From Alkalihalobacillus sp. YIM B00296 (GTDB taxonomy: Bacteria > Bacillota > Bacilli > Bacillales > Fictibacillaceae): 64,000 nucleotides of DNA. The notes under the pieces are model-generated. The model ran no database searches. It was given only the letters and a program-made list of their open reading frames with translations, and had not been told where the DNA came from. The stretch lies in NCBI RefSeq assembly GCF_020179385.1, contig NZ_JAIBLJ010000002.1:213943-277942 (forward strand), in the 5' to 3' direction. Made by a program: the position numbers and the translations under genes. Every line of letters starts with the position of its first letter. Positions within the stretch are counted from its first letter, which is position 1. Shown here piece after piece: positions 28,235 to 37,177 of the stretch.

Positions 28235-28714
28235 ATGTTTCACGTCGAATCATACGCAGGAAATCGTGAAGATAATTATGAAATGCTCAATAAACAGTTG
28301 AAAGCATTATTGGAAGGTGAAACAAGCCAAATTGCGAACCTTGCAAATGCCTCAGCACTTTTGAATCACTTCCTTAATGAAGTCAATTGGGTCGGTTTCT
28401 ACCTGATGGAAGAGGATGAACTTGTCTTAGGACCGTTCCAGGGATTGCCGGCTTGTGTCAGAATTCCAGTTGGGAGAGGGGTATGCGGGACTGCTGTCAA
28501 AGATAAGAAAACAATGCTTGTTGAAGATGTGCATCAATTCCCTAGACATATCGCCTGTGACGCAGCCTCCCGGTCTGAAATCGTTGTTCCGATTTTGAAA
28601 GATCAGAAAGTTATCGGTGTCCTTGATATTGATAGTCCTGTTACATCACGTTTTGATGAAATCGATAAAAAACATCTTGAACGATTCGTACAAACCTTAA
28701 CGGAATACCTTTAG
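28235..28714 (+). CDS. ytsP: Free methionine-(R)-sulfoxide reductase (GAF domain, YtsP)
   Basis: 159 residues forming one GAF domain. The fRMsr family reduces free methionine-R-sulfoxide; conserved cysteines are in GLPACVRIPVGRGVCGTA and HIACDAASRSEIVVP. The ATG at 28235 has GAGGGGAAGG upstream; five extra codons were rejected. Next to refZ as in B. subtilis. The neighbouring methionine gamma-lyase is a second sulfur amino acid gene. Confidence 0.88.
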   Translation: MFHVESYAGNREDNYEMLNKQLKALLEGETSQIANLANASALLNHFLNEVNWVGFYLMEEDELVLGPFQGLPACVRIPVGRGVCGTAVKDKKTMLVEDVHQFPRHIACDAASRSEIVVPILKDQKVIGVLDIDSPVTSRFDEIDKKHLERFVQTLTEYL

Positions 28715-28753
28715 CGGAAATCAGGGGAACCTTTTCCAAGGTATACCCTGGCT

Positions 28754-28792
28754 TAAAAAAACGAGGCTTCTCTCAGAGCGCCTCGTTTTTTT
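28754..28792. terminator. Bidirectional terminator between ytsP and megL
   Basis: Arms AAACGAGGC and GCCTCGTTT around a 12-base loop, flanked by A7 and T7. Confidence 0.93.
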
Positions 28793-28795
28793 ACT

Positions 28796-29998
28796 CTATA
28801 CAGTTTTCGTTTTACTTATGTGTTGTTGTAAAGCCTGCTCGAGATCTTCCCATATGTCTTCTTTTGCCTCAAGCCCGACCGATAAACGGATCAGGTTTTC
28901 GGAAATGCCCATTCGATCTCTAGCATCCTTCGGTACAACAGCATGAGTCATTGTAGCCGGATGTTGGATCAACGTTTCAGCATCACCAAGACTTACAGCG
29001 ATCTTCAATAATTTCAGCGAGTTGATGAGATGCTGTGCGTCTTTCTTATCCCCTTTGATTTTAAAGGAAATCAGTCCGCCAAAACGGGCCATCTGTTTTT
29101 GAGCAATTGTAAAATCTGCAAAATCCGGATCACCTGGATAATGGACCGTTTCGACTGATGGATGTCCCTTTAGTTTTTGTGTGATATACATTGCATTATC
29201 GCAATGACGATCCATGCGGACAGGTAGTGTTTTCAAACCACGAAGCAATAGCCATGCATCAAAAGGGGACATGATTCCACCTATATCCTTCTGTGTCGTA
29301 GCAGCGAAAAGGTCGATCGTTTCCCTGTCACCTACGACAAGCCCTGCAATAACATCACCATGGCCGCCGATGTATTTCGTCGCACTATGGATAACGATAT
29401 GACAACCATGCTCTAAAGGTCTTTGCAGGTAAGGTGTACAGAAAGTATTGTCTACCACGACCTTGATATTATATTTAGCAGCTATTCTTCCGATCACTTC
29501 AAGATCGACGAGTGCCATCGTCGGATTGATCGGCGTTTCTATGAAAATGACTTTCGTATTTGGACGAATATAAGCCTCGATTACATCCGGATGAGACATC
29601 GTGATAAGGTCGTGTTCCACATTATATTTATCCCGAAGCATTTGGAGAAGCCCGAATGTACATCCATATACGCCTTGAGAACATAAAATGTGATCCTCTG
29701 ATCTAGTCAATCCCATCAGGACTGCAGACACTGCGGCCATTCCTGAACCGAATGCCAAACCTTTGTCTCCCCCTTCTAACACAGCAATACGCTCTTCAAG
29801 CATTTTCACAGTAGGATTGCCGAGCCTTGAATAGATGTATCCTTCTTGGTCACCGGCAAATCGATGTTCTCCCGTTTCTGCATCGGGAAAGACGAAGGTG
29901 GAAGTCGGAAAGATTGGAGGGGCTAATGCGCCATGATGCTGATCAGACGAATAGCCTGAATGGATAACTTTTGTCTCAAACCTGTTGTCTTTTTTCAC
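28796..29998 (-). CDS. megL: Methionine gamma-lyase (PLP, Cys/Met metabolism family)
   Basis: 400 residues. It splits methionine to methanethiol, 2-oxobutyrate and ammonia. The PLP lysine is in VIHSATKYIGGHGDV; a cysteine in QGVYGCTFGLL occupies the position typical of true methionine gamma-lyases, which favours this over cystathionine lyases or synthases. GTG start, with AAGGAG about nine bases upstream. A cre-like site lies 30 bases upstream (30028). B. subtilis has a diguanylate cyclase gene (dgcP/ytrP) between ytsP and rpsD instead. Confidence 0.85.
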   Translation of the reverse strand: MKKDNRFETKVIHSGYSSDQHHGALAPPIFPTSTFVFPDAETGEHRFAGDQEGYIYSRLGNPTVKMLEERIAVLEGGDKGLAFGSGMAAVSAVLMGLTRSEDHILCSQGVYGCTFGLLQMLRDKYNVEHDLITMSHPDVIEAYIRPNTKVIFIETPINPTMALVDLEVIGRIAAKYNIKVVVDNTFCTPYLQRPLEHGCHIVIHSATKYIGGHGDVIAGLVVGDRETIDLFAATTQKDIGGIMSPFDAWLLLRGLKTLPVRMDRHCDNAMYITQKLKGHPSVETVHYPGDPDFADFTIAQKQMARFGGLISFKIKGDKKDAQHLINSLKLLKIAVSLGDAETLIQHPATMTHAVVPKDARDRMGISENLIRLSVGLEAKEDIWEDLEQALQQHISKTKTV

Positions 29999-30027
29999 TC
30001 CTGAACACTCCTTTTCTCTATGTGCAA

Positions 30028-30043
30028 ATGAAAGCGTTTTCTG
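30028..30043. promoter_or_regulatory. cre-like site upstream of megL
   Basis: ATGAAAGCGTTTTCTG matches 15 of 16 positions of the cre consensus WTGNAANCGNWNNCWW. It lies 30 bases before the megL start, a position where CcpA would repress. Confidence 0.65.
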
Positions 30044-30133
30044 AATTTATCCTATCACACTCTTATATAATTTTGTGTTAATTTATTTTTGTGTTTCTCT
30101 TTACAGAAACTGTCTAAGAGAATTTCGCGTACA

Positions 30134-30310
30134 TCTGCGGGAAAAGCGAGCCAGGGGAGACCCAGCAGTACATACAATTTAAGGATCTTTGACTAAAAAC
30201 CACTACGTCCTGTGGTGAACGTCGAAGCCAGCACCTCCTGTGCATTCGGGATTAGGCTATTTCAGGGAAGTGATGTTTAGCTCAGCAACCAGTCACTTGG
30301 ATCACTTCAA
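30134..30310 (+). repeat. Dispersed hairpin repeat, family R1, copy 1
   Basis: Contains AGCGAGCCAGG, ATTTAAGGATC and the stem-loop CTTTGAC (30187-30193) ... GTCGAAG (30221-30227) with an inner CCACTAC/GTGGTG. Further copies lie at 62166 and 63664. Copies 1 and 3 also share AGCTCAGC...ACCAGTCACTTGGATCAC downstream. Intergenic between megL and rpsD. Confidence 0.85.
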
Positions 30311-30432
30311 TCTTTTTTTGCAGAAATCATCAATAATTAACAATGCGATGGTGACACTCCCACTCCTAAAGGAGTTGGCTTTCTCGTTCGGAAAATCTGT
30401 AAAAGAGAAAAATAGAAGGCCTGGACCTTCTC

Positions 30433-30461
30433 TTGACTTTTCTCCTCAAACGTTATACACT
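30433..30461 (+). promoter_or_regulatory. Probable sigma A promoter of rpsD
   Basis: TTGACT at 30433-30438 and TACACT at 30456-30461 with a 17-base spacer. An overlapping TATACA gives a 15-base spacer. Confidence 0.6.
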
Positions 30462-30467
30462 ATTCTT

Positions 30468-30655
30468 TGTGTAAATTAAGACAGCCATGTGAATTCATGT
30501 GAGCCCTCTCATTATGTTCCTTGTAATAGCGGCTGATAAAATATTTCAAGGTGCATCGTGTAGCTTCATGCTGTCGAAGTGAAGGTGTATGAAAACATAA
30601 TGAACACATGAACGATCACACCGGCACTGTTTTTTTTACAACAAAAAAATGGTGA
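30468..30655 (+). promoter_or_regulatory. Structured leader of rpsD, likely S4-binding autoregulatory RNA
   Basis: About 190 bases of untranslated leader between the promoter and the rpsD binding site, GC-rich and with several short complementary segments. In B. subtilis rpsD is repressed by S4 binding to its leader, so the same is inferred here from position and length; I could not fold it reliably by eye. Confidence 0.5.
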
Positions 30656-30669
30656 AGGAGGAGCTATTA

Positions 30670-31272
30670 ATGGCTCGTTATACAGGACCAAAATGGAAAT
30701 TATCTCGCCGCTTAGGAATCTCTCTTAGTGGAACAGGAAAGGAACTTGAAAAGCGTCCGTACGCTCCAGGACAACACGGTCCAAACCAGCGTAAGAAAAT
30801 CTCTGAATTCGGATTGCAACTTCAAGAAAAGCAAAAGCTTCGTCATATGTATGGAGTTAACGAACGTCAATTCCGTCGTTTGTTTGACCAAGCAGGTAAA
30901 ATGAATGGTATCCACGGTGAAAACTTCATGATTCTACTTGAATCTCGTTTGGATAACCTTGTTTACCGTTTAGGACTTGCACGTACACGTCGTCAAGCTC
31001 GCCAATTAGTTGGCCATGGACACGTTACTGTTGATGGTAAGCGTGTAGATATCTCATCTTACCGTGTAGCTCCAGGACAAGTGATCGGTTTACGTGAAAA
31101 ATCCCGTAACCTTGACATTGTTAAGGAAGCGCTGGATGTAAACAACTACGTACCTGAATACCTTACATTTGATGAAAACAAGCTTGAAGGAACGTACACT
31201 CGTTACCCTGAGCGTTCTGAACTTCCAGCAGAAATCACAGAAGCACTTATCGTCGAGTTCTACTCACGTTAA
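30670..31272 (+). CDS. rpsD: 30S ribosomal protein S4
   Basis: 200 residues, the standard length for the low-GC Gram-positive form. It begins [20 protein letters not shown] and has an S4 RNA-binding domain at about 90-150 ([20 protein letters not shown]). S4 is a primary 16S rRNA binder and assembly protein. AAGGAGGAG precedes the ATG at 30670. Stand-alone gene beside tyrS, as in B. subtilis. Codon choice is restricted, typical for highly expressed genes. Confidence 0.98.
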   Translation: MARYTGPKWKLSRRLGISLSGTGKELEKRPYAPGQHGPNQRKKISEFGLQLQEKQKLRHMYGVNERQFRRLFDQAGKMNGIHGENFMILLESRLDNLVYRLGLARTRRQARQLVGHGHVTVDGKRVDISSYRVAPGQVIGLREKSRNLDIVKEALDVNNYVPEYLTFDENKLEGTYTRYPERSELPAEITEALIVEFYSR

Positions 31273-31285
31273 TAGTACTTGAACT

Positions 31286-31317
31286 ACCCCTGGGCATCTC
31301 GCCCAGGGGTTTTATTA
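31286..31317 (+). terminator. Terminator of rpsD
   Basis: Arms ACCCCTGGGC and GCCCAGGGGT around five bases, followed by TTTATTATT. Confidence 0.93.
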
Positions 31318-31348
31318 TTGATTTGAATGGAGCGAAACTAATTGCATA

Positions 31349-32335
31349 TCATTCCTTTATTTCGGTTTGAAGTGGACTCAAGTTGTAGATGCGGCTTTTT
31401 GTGATGCCTTCATAATCAAGATCCAATGAAATGAGAATGTAATTCGCCACTGCTTCTGAATCTGTATGCAGATATTTTCTTAATTCTACATTGGTGATAG
31501 TCGGATTGATCAACAGAGCATAGTCACGAAGTGCTTGAAGGTGGGCATTTTTGGAGATTGTACTGCAATCGAGGCAAATCCATCTACCATGGATTCTTTT
31601 CAACGGACATCGAGAACACTCAGGGCAAAATACCCCTGTTAAAAGGTCTTCCCTATTCAGTTTAAGCAGATTGAGTAGTTCCGGGTCGCTCGGAATATGT
31701 TTTTTGATGAGGAGTTCCTGAAGATTTCGGAGGTCATTATTGGTGAAGAAAGCCTTTTTATGGGTTTTATGAAGGGATATTATGGTGTCTAATAGCTTGG
31801 TATCCCGGGCCACTTTTTTGCTGATCAGATCGCCTTTGTTTTTTGGTTCTATTTTGGCATTTTCATTCACTATGACTACGAAAGAATAGATCGGGATCCT
31901 ATCATTGAATCTATGCCGTTTCAACCAGTTTTCGAGCTGAAAATGCTGGTGGTTTACCTGTTGGATTGGATCCTTGTAATAATCCTCTCTATCCTCTTGT
32001 TGGCGTATAAGCTGATTGTATTCAGTATCAAAGATCAATTTACCAGATAAATTTTTTACTTCAAAAATTACGAAAAAATTAGGATGGGTCAAAAGGATAT
32101 CGATTTGAAAATGATATTTGCCACTAGATAAGCGTAAACCGTGAAAGATGTCGTGACCGTAGTCATCCAGGAAACTTTAATGATAATCTAATGACCGCTC
32201 CCCTCGCTCTCCTGCTTTACTTGTAGCTAACCACTTTTCCGCTCTGGCTTTTGCAGGATGATTTGAGCCGATTCTTCTGATTAAGGCTTCCAGTTTTTCA
32301 ATTTTATATGATTTAAAGTAGATCTTTGGGCTCAA
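31349..32335 (-). pseudogene. NERD-domain protein with zinc ribbon, interrupted by one stop codon
   Basis: Read from TTG 32335 (GGAGG seven bases upstream) the frame gives 52 codons ending ERGERSLDYH, a TAA at 32177-32179, and then continues in the same frame as FLDDYGHDIFHGLRL, FQIDILLTHPNFFVIFEVKN and on for about 270 codons. NERD proteins have exactly this order: basic N-terminus, GERGE, LDD, QIDxLL and EVKN (a nuclease-like core). The C-terminal part has FCPECSRCPLK and WICLDCS, a CxxC...CxxC zinc ribbon. A single base change from a sense codon (for example TTA) explains the stop. NERD proteins are suspected DNA-processing enzymes; function unknown. Confidence 0.85.
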
Positions 32336-32430
32336 AAAATCCCTCCGCTCTTTCTAGGTAGATTATAACTTCAGCACCGGGTTCTGAAATCCTTCAAGTC
32401 GCTGTAAGAGCTCTGTTTATTAGAAAAGGA

Positions 32431-32546
32431 ATCCTAGATATTTTGAACATAATCTTAGAAATTTGAAGAGGAATCCTAGAAAAACATTAGGTAATCCTAG
32501 AAAATACAGACTTAATCCTAGAAATTAGTAAAAAGGAATCACAAAA
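32431..32546. repeat. ATCCTAGAA repeats with an exact 21 bp period
   Basis: ATCCTAGAT, ATCTTAGAA, ATCCTAGAA, ATCCTAGAA and ATCCTAGAA begin at 32431, 32452, 32473, 32494 and 32515, each exactly 21 bases apart; a weaker ATCACAAAA follows at 32538. The sequences between them are unrelated apart from AT-richness. Intergenic between tyrS (3' end) and the NERD gene (5' end). Confidence 0.85.
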
Positions 32547-32562
32547 AATTCCTATCATAGAA

Positions 32563-32590
32563 AAAAGAGCCGTCCACAGACGGCTCTTTC
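32563..32590 (-). terminator. Terminator of tyrosyl-tRNA synthetase gene
   Basis: Arms AAAGAGCCGTC and GACGGCTCTTT around four bases; on the minus strand TTTTTT follows. Confidence 0.93.
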
Positions 32591-32594
32591 CTAT

Positions 32595-33821
32595 TTATTT
32601 TACAATCTTGACAAACTTCCGCTTACCGACTTGGACGATCATGCCGTCTTCAACTGCAATCTGCTGCTGAACATCATCCACTTTCTCCTGGTTGATCTTC
32701 ACTCCGCCATTCTGGATCATACGGCGTGCTTCCCCTTTTGAATTCAACAAGCCAAGATTTACAATCATATCGACGATCCAAATTTCATCTTCGCCCTTCC
32801 AGGCATGTTCAGGAATATCGTTAGGCAAGGCACCTTTTGAGAAAACGGTCCGGAAATGCTTTTCAGCAAGCTCTGCCTCATCCTTGCCATGGTACATCTC
32901 CACAAATGTTTTTGCGAGTTTGATTTTCATATCTCTTGGATGTAGTTCTCCACTTTGGATACCCTCTTCAATCGCTCTGATTTCGTTCATCGGAACTGGT
33001 GTTGCAAGCTCAAAATATTTAATCATCAAGTCATCCGGAATCGACATCGATTTTCCGAAGATTTCATTCGGATGCTCATCAATCCCAATGTAGTTGTTGA
33101 GGGATTTAGACATCTTACGGACTCCATCCAAACCTTCGATCAACGGTACTGTCATCATCACTTGCTTCTCTTTCCCGTATTCTTCCTGAAGTTGGCGGCC
33201 CATCAATAAGTTGAACTTCTGATCCGTTCCCCCGAGTTCGATATCACTTTCAAGTGCCACTGAGTCGTAGCCTTGCATCAATGGATAAAAGAATTCATGG
33301 ATTGAAATCGGTTGATTCGCTTTATAACGTTTCTCGAAATCATCACGCTCCAGCATTCGGGCTACTGTAACCTTTCCTGCCAACTCGAGTACATCTGCGA
33401 AGTTCAATGTTGACAACCATTTCGAGTTGAAGTGGACCTCCGTTTTATCCATATCGATAATCTTGCCAAATTGTTCCACATAAGTTTTTGCATTTTCCCT
33501 GATTTCATAATCCGTCAGCTGTTTCCTAGTTTCCGATTTTCCGGTTGGATCTCCGATTCGACCAGTGAAATCACCGATCAGCAGCTGGATATCATGCCCG
33601 AATTCTTGAAATTGGCGAAGCTTGTGTAAAACGACTGTATGTCCGACATGAACGTCAGGTGCCGATGGATCGAGCCCAAGCTTCACCTTCAACGGCTTAC
33701 CAGTAGCAATCGACTTTTCAAGCTTCTTCTTCAAATCCTCTTCAGGAACGATTTCAACGGTTCCCCTTTTTAAAATCGTCAGCTGCTTTTCAACTTCTTC
33801 CTGTTGTGCAACTGTGAGCAT
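32595..33821 (-). CDS. tyrS: Tyrosyl-tRNA synthetase, type 2 (TyrZ-like)
   Basis: 408 residues from ATG 33821; a GTG five codons upstream is an alternative. It charges tRNA-Tyr. The class I signatures are [14 protein letters not shown] (HIGH) and [10 protein letters not shown] (KMSKS); a C-terminal S4-like domain has [18 protein letters not shown]. The [14 protein letters not shown] stretch and LDPSAPD are of the type-2 form, like B. subtilis TyrZ, rather than the type-1 TyrS that sits next to rpsD in B. subtilis. Controlled by the T-box upstream. Confidence 0.93.
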   Translation of the reverse strand: MLTVAQQEEVEKQLTILKRGTVEIVPEEDLKKKLEKSIATGKPLKVKLGLDPSAPDVHVGHTVVLHKLRQFQEFGHDIQLLIGDFTGRIGDPTGKSETRKQLTDYEIRENAKTYVEQFGKIIDMDKTEVHFNSKWLSTLNFADVLELAGKVTVARMLERDDFEKRYKANQPISIHEFFYPLMQGYDSVALESDIELGGTDQKFNLLMGRQLQEEYGKEKQVMMTVPLIEGLDGVRKMSKSLNNYIGIDEHPNEIFGKSMSIPDDLMIKYFELATPVPMNEIRAIEEGIQSGELHPRDMKIKLAKTFVEMYHGKDEAELAEKHFRTVFSKGALPNDIPEHAWKGEDEIWIVDMIVNLGLLNSKGEARRMIQNGGVKINQEKVDDVQQQIAVEDGMIVQVGKRKFVKIVK

Positions 33822-33892
33822 ATGTTCTTTTCCCACTTTCCTTCATCCTTCCCTTTTTATCTATCTTTTTTGAAATTTGATTCTAGGTAAAT

Positions 33893-34162
33893 AAAAAACG
33901 CCCCTTTCATAATGAAAGGAACGTATATACGCGGTACCATCCTTATTGAAGCATGAATCGCTTCCACTTCATTCAGATAACGGTAAAGGTTACCGCCTTT
34001 TGCTACTATTTTTTCACAAAAGGTGCTCGAGGAGGTAATTCACAGCATTCCTTTGTTCTGGTTTTCACCGGACACCAGCTCTCTGCTTACAGGGAGGAAA
34101 CTGCTACTTATTCCTGTCTATGCTCCATCAGTATGTACAGTTATGTAAAAAAGTATAATCAT
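33893..34162 (-). promoter_or_regulatory. Tyrosine T-box leader
   Basis: On the minus strand the T-box core AAGGATGGTACCGCG lies at 33930-33944. It is followed by a terminator hairpin (CCTTTCattatGAAAGG, T-run; 33893-33924). Stem I contains an AGTAGCAG element and the specifier context GTGAATTACC, giving a TAC (tyrosine) specifier at 34035-34037. Uncharged tRNA-Tyr should stabilise the antiterminator and switch the synthetase gene on. Confidence 0.92.
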
Positions 34163-34192
34163 TTTGTATCACATTCACAAATGGAATGTCAA
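34163..34192 (-). promoter_or_regulatory. Probable promoter of the T-box / tyrosyl-tRNA synthetase unit
   Basis: On the minus strand TTGACA (34187-34192) and TACAAA (34163-34168) with an 18-base spacer. Confidence 0.6.
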
Positions 34193-34282
34193 ATTTACTC
34201 CTCCAGTTAATCAACATGAAAGGTATTCCATATGTTGTCTATGTGCTATAATGAAAATTGGAAATTTAGGGGGGGTATGACC

Positions 34283-37117
34283 ATGAATCACCTATCATCC
34301 TTCATCGAAAAAGTGAAACATTACATGAAGGTTTTAGATGATAAGAACATTTTTAAAATTAGTCGGATAACAGGGAAAGTAGTATGGAACCTGTTTTTAG
34401 TCTTGTTAGTCTTAGCGCTTGCCGGCGGCTTTTTTGCAACTGGTGTTGGTGCTGGTTACTTTGCTTCACTTGTCAAAGACGAAGAAATAAGAACGTATGA
34501 CAATATGAGAGGCGAAATCTACAACTATACAGAAACTAGTAAAATATATTTTACTGATGGAACCTTATTAGGTAATCTCCGTTCTGATATCGTTCGTCAA
34601 GAAGTTGATATCAAGGAAGTTTCACCTCATTTGGTGGATGCAGTCATCGCGACCGAAGACGAATATTTTCAAGAGCATGAAGGAATCGTTCCTAAAGCGA
34701 TTGCCCGTGCAATTTTCCAGGAAGTGACCGGTGCGGCAGTTCAAACGGGTGGTAGCACATTGACACAGCAGCTCGTAAAAAACCAGATGCTGACTAGTGA
34801 GGTTTCTTTTGATCGGAAAGCAAAGGAAATGCTTCTCGCTTTAAGATTAGAACGGTTCTTTGAAAAAGAAGAAATACTAGAAGCATATCTTAATATCGTA
34901 CCATTCGGACGAAATGCTTCAGGGCATAACATTGCTGGGATCCAGGCCGCCGCCCAGGGGATTTTCGATGTCGATGCTAAAGATCTGAGCTTAGCACAGG
35001 CCGCTTATATCGCAGGAATGCCGCAAAGTCCATTCGGATACACCCCTTTCACGAATGATGGAAAAGTCAAAGAGAATTTAGAGCCTGGGCTCAACAGGAT
35101 GAAGACGGTACTGTCAAGAATGCTTTCTGGGGGATACATAACCAAAGAGCAATACAATAAAGCTCTAGCACATGATGTTACAAAGGAATTCACTAAAAAC
35201 TCACCAAGCCCATTTGAAAATTATCCACATTTGACGATGGGAATCGAACGCAGAGCAGTCGATGTCATGAAGGTGAAATTAGCAGAGCAGGACGGTAAGA
35301 AATATTCTGAATTGACTCCGACTGAAAAGAGCAGCTATCAAAAAGCAGCCGACCTTGAATTAAGGAAAAATGGTTACAAAATTGATATTACAATCGATAA
35401 AGAGATTTATGATGCATGGCAAAAAACAAAAAATGAAGTCGCATATGGACCTGATACAACAAACCCTGTAACAGGTGAAAAAGAACTTGAAGATGTAGGT
35501 GCCATGCTGATCAAGAATGATACAGGGGAAATTCTAAGTTTCGTCGGTGGCCGTGATTATGAACAAGAAAACTTGAACCACGCAACACAATCGTATCGCC
35601 CGAACGGCTCCACGATGAAACCGTTACTTGTTTATGCTCCGGCAATGGAAATAGGATTAGTCCAACCAGGATCAATCATTCCGGATACGAAATGGACGTA
35701 TGCCAACAAAGGAGGATCTGGAACCTGGTCTCCTAATAACTACGATAGTAGGTACCATGGATTGGTTACTGCTAGAGAAGCCTTGAAACGATCATACAAC
35801 ATCCCTGCTGCTCGTACGTATGTGAAGATGGACCGGTTAAAAGCGACCGAGTATCTATATAAAATGGGCTTCACCACTTTAAGTGAAGAAGAACGCCATT
35901 ATCCTTCACTTTCTCTTGGTGGTATGACGACCGGGGTTACAGTGGAAGAAGCGACGAATGCCTATACCACTTTCAGCAATCAAGGAAAGTTCGTCGATGC
36001 TTATATGATTAAATCGATCAAATCTAAGGATGGTGAGGTCGTATATGAACATAAATCGAAGAAAACAGACGTCTTTTCTCCACAAACCGCTTATCTGACC
36101 TTAGATATCATGCGGGATGTGGTACGGAGCGGTACTGCTGCCGGATTACCAAGCATGCTTAAGCATCCTTCCGTCGATTGGGCTGGAAAAACAGGGACGA
36201 CCCAAGATTTCCATGATGCCTGGTTCATTGGGACCAACCCGACTTTAACGATGGGCTTGAGACTCGGCTATGATACACCTAAAAAAGTTGCCACAGGTTA
36301 CGGCCCTCGAAGCCAACGGATATGGGCAGCACTTATGAACGTGGCATATGACGTAAGACCTGAATTGTTGACGACAGAAAAACATAAACGCCCAAGCGGG
36401 ATTACAACAGCTTCGTTCTGTGGAATCTCTGGTAAACTTCCGTCTAAGTTGTGTAAAGAGGCGGGTCTTGTGAAAACCGATCTCTTCAACGTGAAATATT
36501 TGCCTAAAGAAGAAGACAACAGCTTGCAACAAGTGAAATATGTTGTCAATTCAGAAGGTAAGAAATATAAAGCTGCAGGGAATACACCGGAAGGATTCGC
36601 TTCGGAAGGAGTCATGGTCAATAAGGATTATTTTGAAAATATCAATTTAGATAACTTCATCAAAGACGATTGGGGCAATATCATTGGTGATGATGAACTG
36701 AAGGATGATGGCAAAGCACCGGGTGCAGTATCGCTGAAACGAAGTGGCTCAACGCTGAGCTGGAATGCTTCAGGAGAAAAAGATGTTATCGGTTATCGAA
36801 TTTATCGTACAGCAAATGGAAGCGATTCTTATTCTGCAGTCGGTGAAGTGAGTGGCGGAAATAAAACGAGCTTCAAGATTTCAGGCGGAGACTTCACTTA
36901 TATTGTCCGCGCAGTTGATATATCAGGAAATGAATCGAAAGACAGTAAACCAGTGAAAGTGGGAGAAGATCCTAAGGAAGATAAACCGAAAGATCCACCG
37001 CCATCGAAAGAAGAGGATAAACCAGAGCCTCCTCCACCGGGGGATGATCCTGAAGGTAATCCGGTGAATGATCCTGAAGGTGATCCGGAGAATGATCCTG
37101 AAGATCAAAACGGTTGA
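34283..37117 (+). CDS. Class A penicillin-binding protein (PBP1A-type) with FN3 and acidic proline-rich tail
   Basis: 944 residues. It polymerises and cross-links peptidoglycan outside the membrane. In order: cytoplasmic N-terminus, membrane segment (about 33-58), glycosyltransferase with E125 in VIATEDEYFQEH and QTGGSTLTQQLVKNQ, transpeptidase with S443 in GSTMKP, SYN in KRSYNIPAA and K636 in GKTGTT, then a fibronectin type III domain (about 810-890) and a tail of K, E, D and P. The last codons contain 24-base repeats (37046-37117). ATG 34283 has GGGGGG at a good distance; earlier ATGs do not. Confidence 0.92.
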   Translation: MNHLSSFIEKVKHYMKVLDDKNIFKISRITGKVVWNLFLVLLVLALAGGFFATGVGAGYFASLVKDEEIRTYDNMRGEIYNYTETSKIYFTDGTLLGNLRSDIVRQEVDIKEVSPHLVDAVIATEDEYFQEHEGIVPKAIARAIFQEVTGAAVQTGGSTLTQQLVKNQMLTSEVSFDRKAKEMLLALRLERFFEKEEILEAYLNIVPFGRNASGHNIAGIQAAAQGIFDVDAKDLSLAQAAYIAGMPQSPFGYTPFTNDGKVKENLEPGLNRMKTVLSRMLSGGYITKEQYNKALAHDVTKEFTKNSPSPFENYPHLTMGIERRAVDVMKVKLAEQDGKKYSELTPTEKSSYQKAADLELRKNGYKIDITIDKEIYDAWQKTKNEVAYGPDTTNPVTGEKELEDVGAMLIKNDTGEILSFVGGRDYEQENLNHATQSYRPNGSTMKPLLVYAPAMEIGLVQPGSIIPDTKWTYANKGGSGTWSPNNYDSRYHGLVTAREALKRSYNIPAARTYVKMDRLKATEYLYKMGFTTLSEEERHYPSLSLGGMTTGVTVEEATNAYTTFSNQGKFVDAYMIKSIKSKDGEVVYEHKSKKTDVFSPQTAYLTLDIMRDVVRSGTAAGLPSMLKHPSVDWAGKTGTTQDFHDAWFIGTNPTLTMGLRLGYDTPKKVATGYGPRSQRIWAALMNVAYDVRPELLTTEKHKRPSGITTASFCGISGKLPSKLCKEAGLVKTDLFNVKYLPKEEDNSLQQVKYVVNSEGKKYKAAGNTPEGFASEGVMVNKDYFENINLDNFIKDDWGNIIGDDELKDDGKAPGAVSLKRSGSTLSWNASGEKDVIGYRIYRTANGSDSYSAVGEVSGGNKTSFKISGGDFTYIVRAVDISGNESKDSKPVKVGEDPKEDKPKDPPPSKEEDKPEPPPPGDDPEGNPVNDPEGDPENDPEDQNG
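37046..37117 (+). repeat. 24-base in-frame repeats in the PBP tail
   Basis: GATCCTGAAGG begins units at 37046, 37070 and 37094; each encodes an eight-residue DPEG-type unit (DPEGNPVN, DPEGDPEN, then a partial copy). Confidence 0.8.
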
Positions 37118-37123
37118 TGAACG

Positions 37124-37168
37124 AAAAGGCCCTTATCAAGTAATGAACACTTGATAAGGTCTTTTTTG
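37124..37168. terminator. Bidirectional terminator after the PBP gene
   Basis: Arms AAAGGcCCTTATCAAG and CTTGATAAGGtCTTT around nine bases, followed by T-rich sequence. Confidence 0.92.
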
Positions 37169-37177
37169 AATGTCTTC

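Noticed and set aside
32431..32546. CRISPR array
   Set aside because: The conserved unit is only about 9 bases, the intervals are 12 bases, and no cas genes are in the window.
36245..36621. Two minus-strand frames inside the PBP gene
   Set aside because: Antisense shadows of the transpeptidase region; cysteine- and arginine-rich random-like content.
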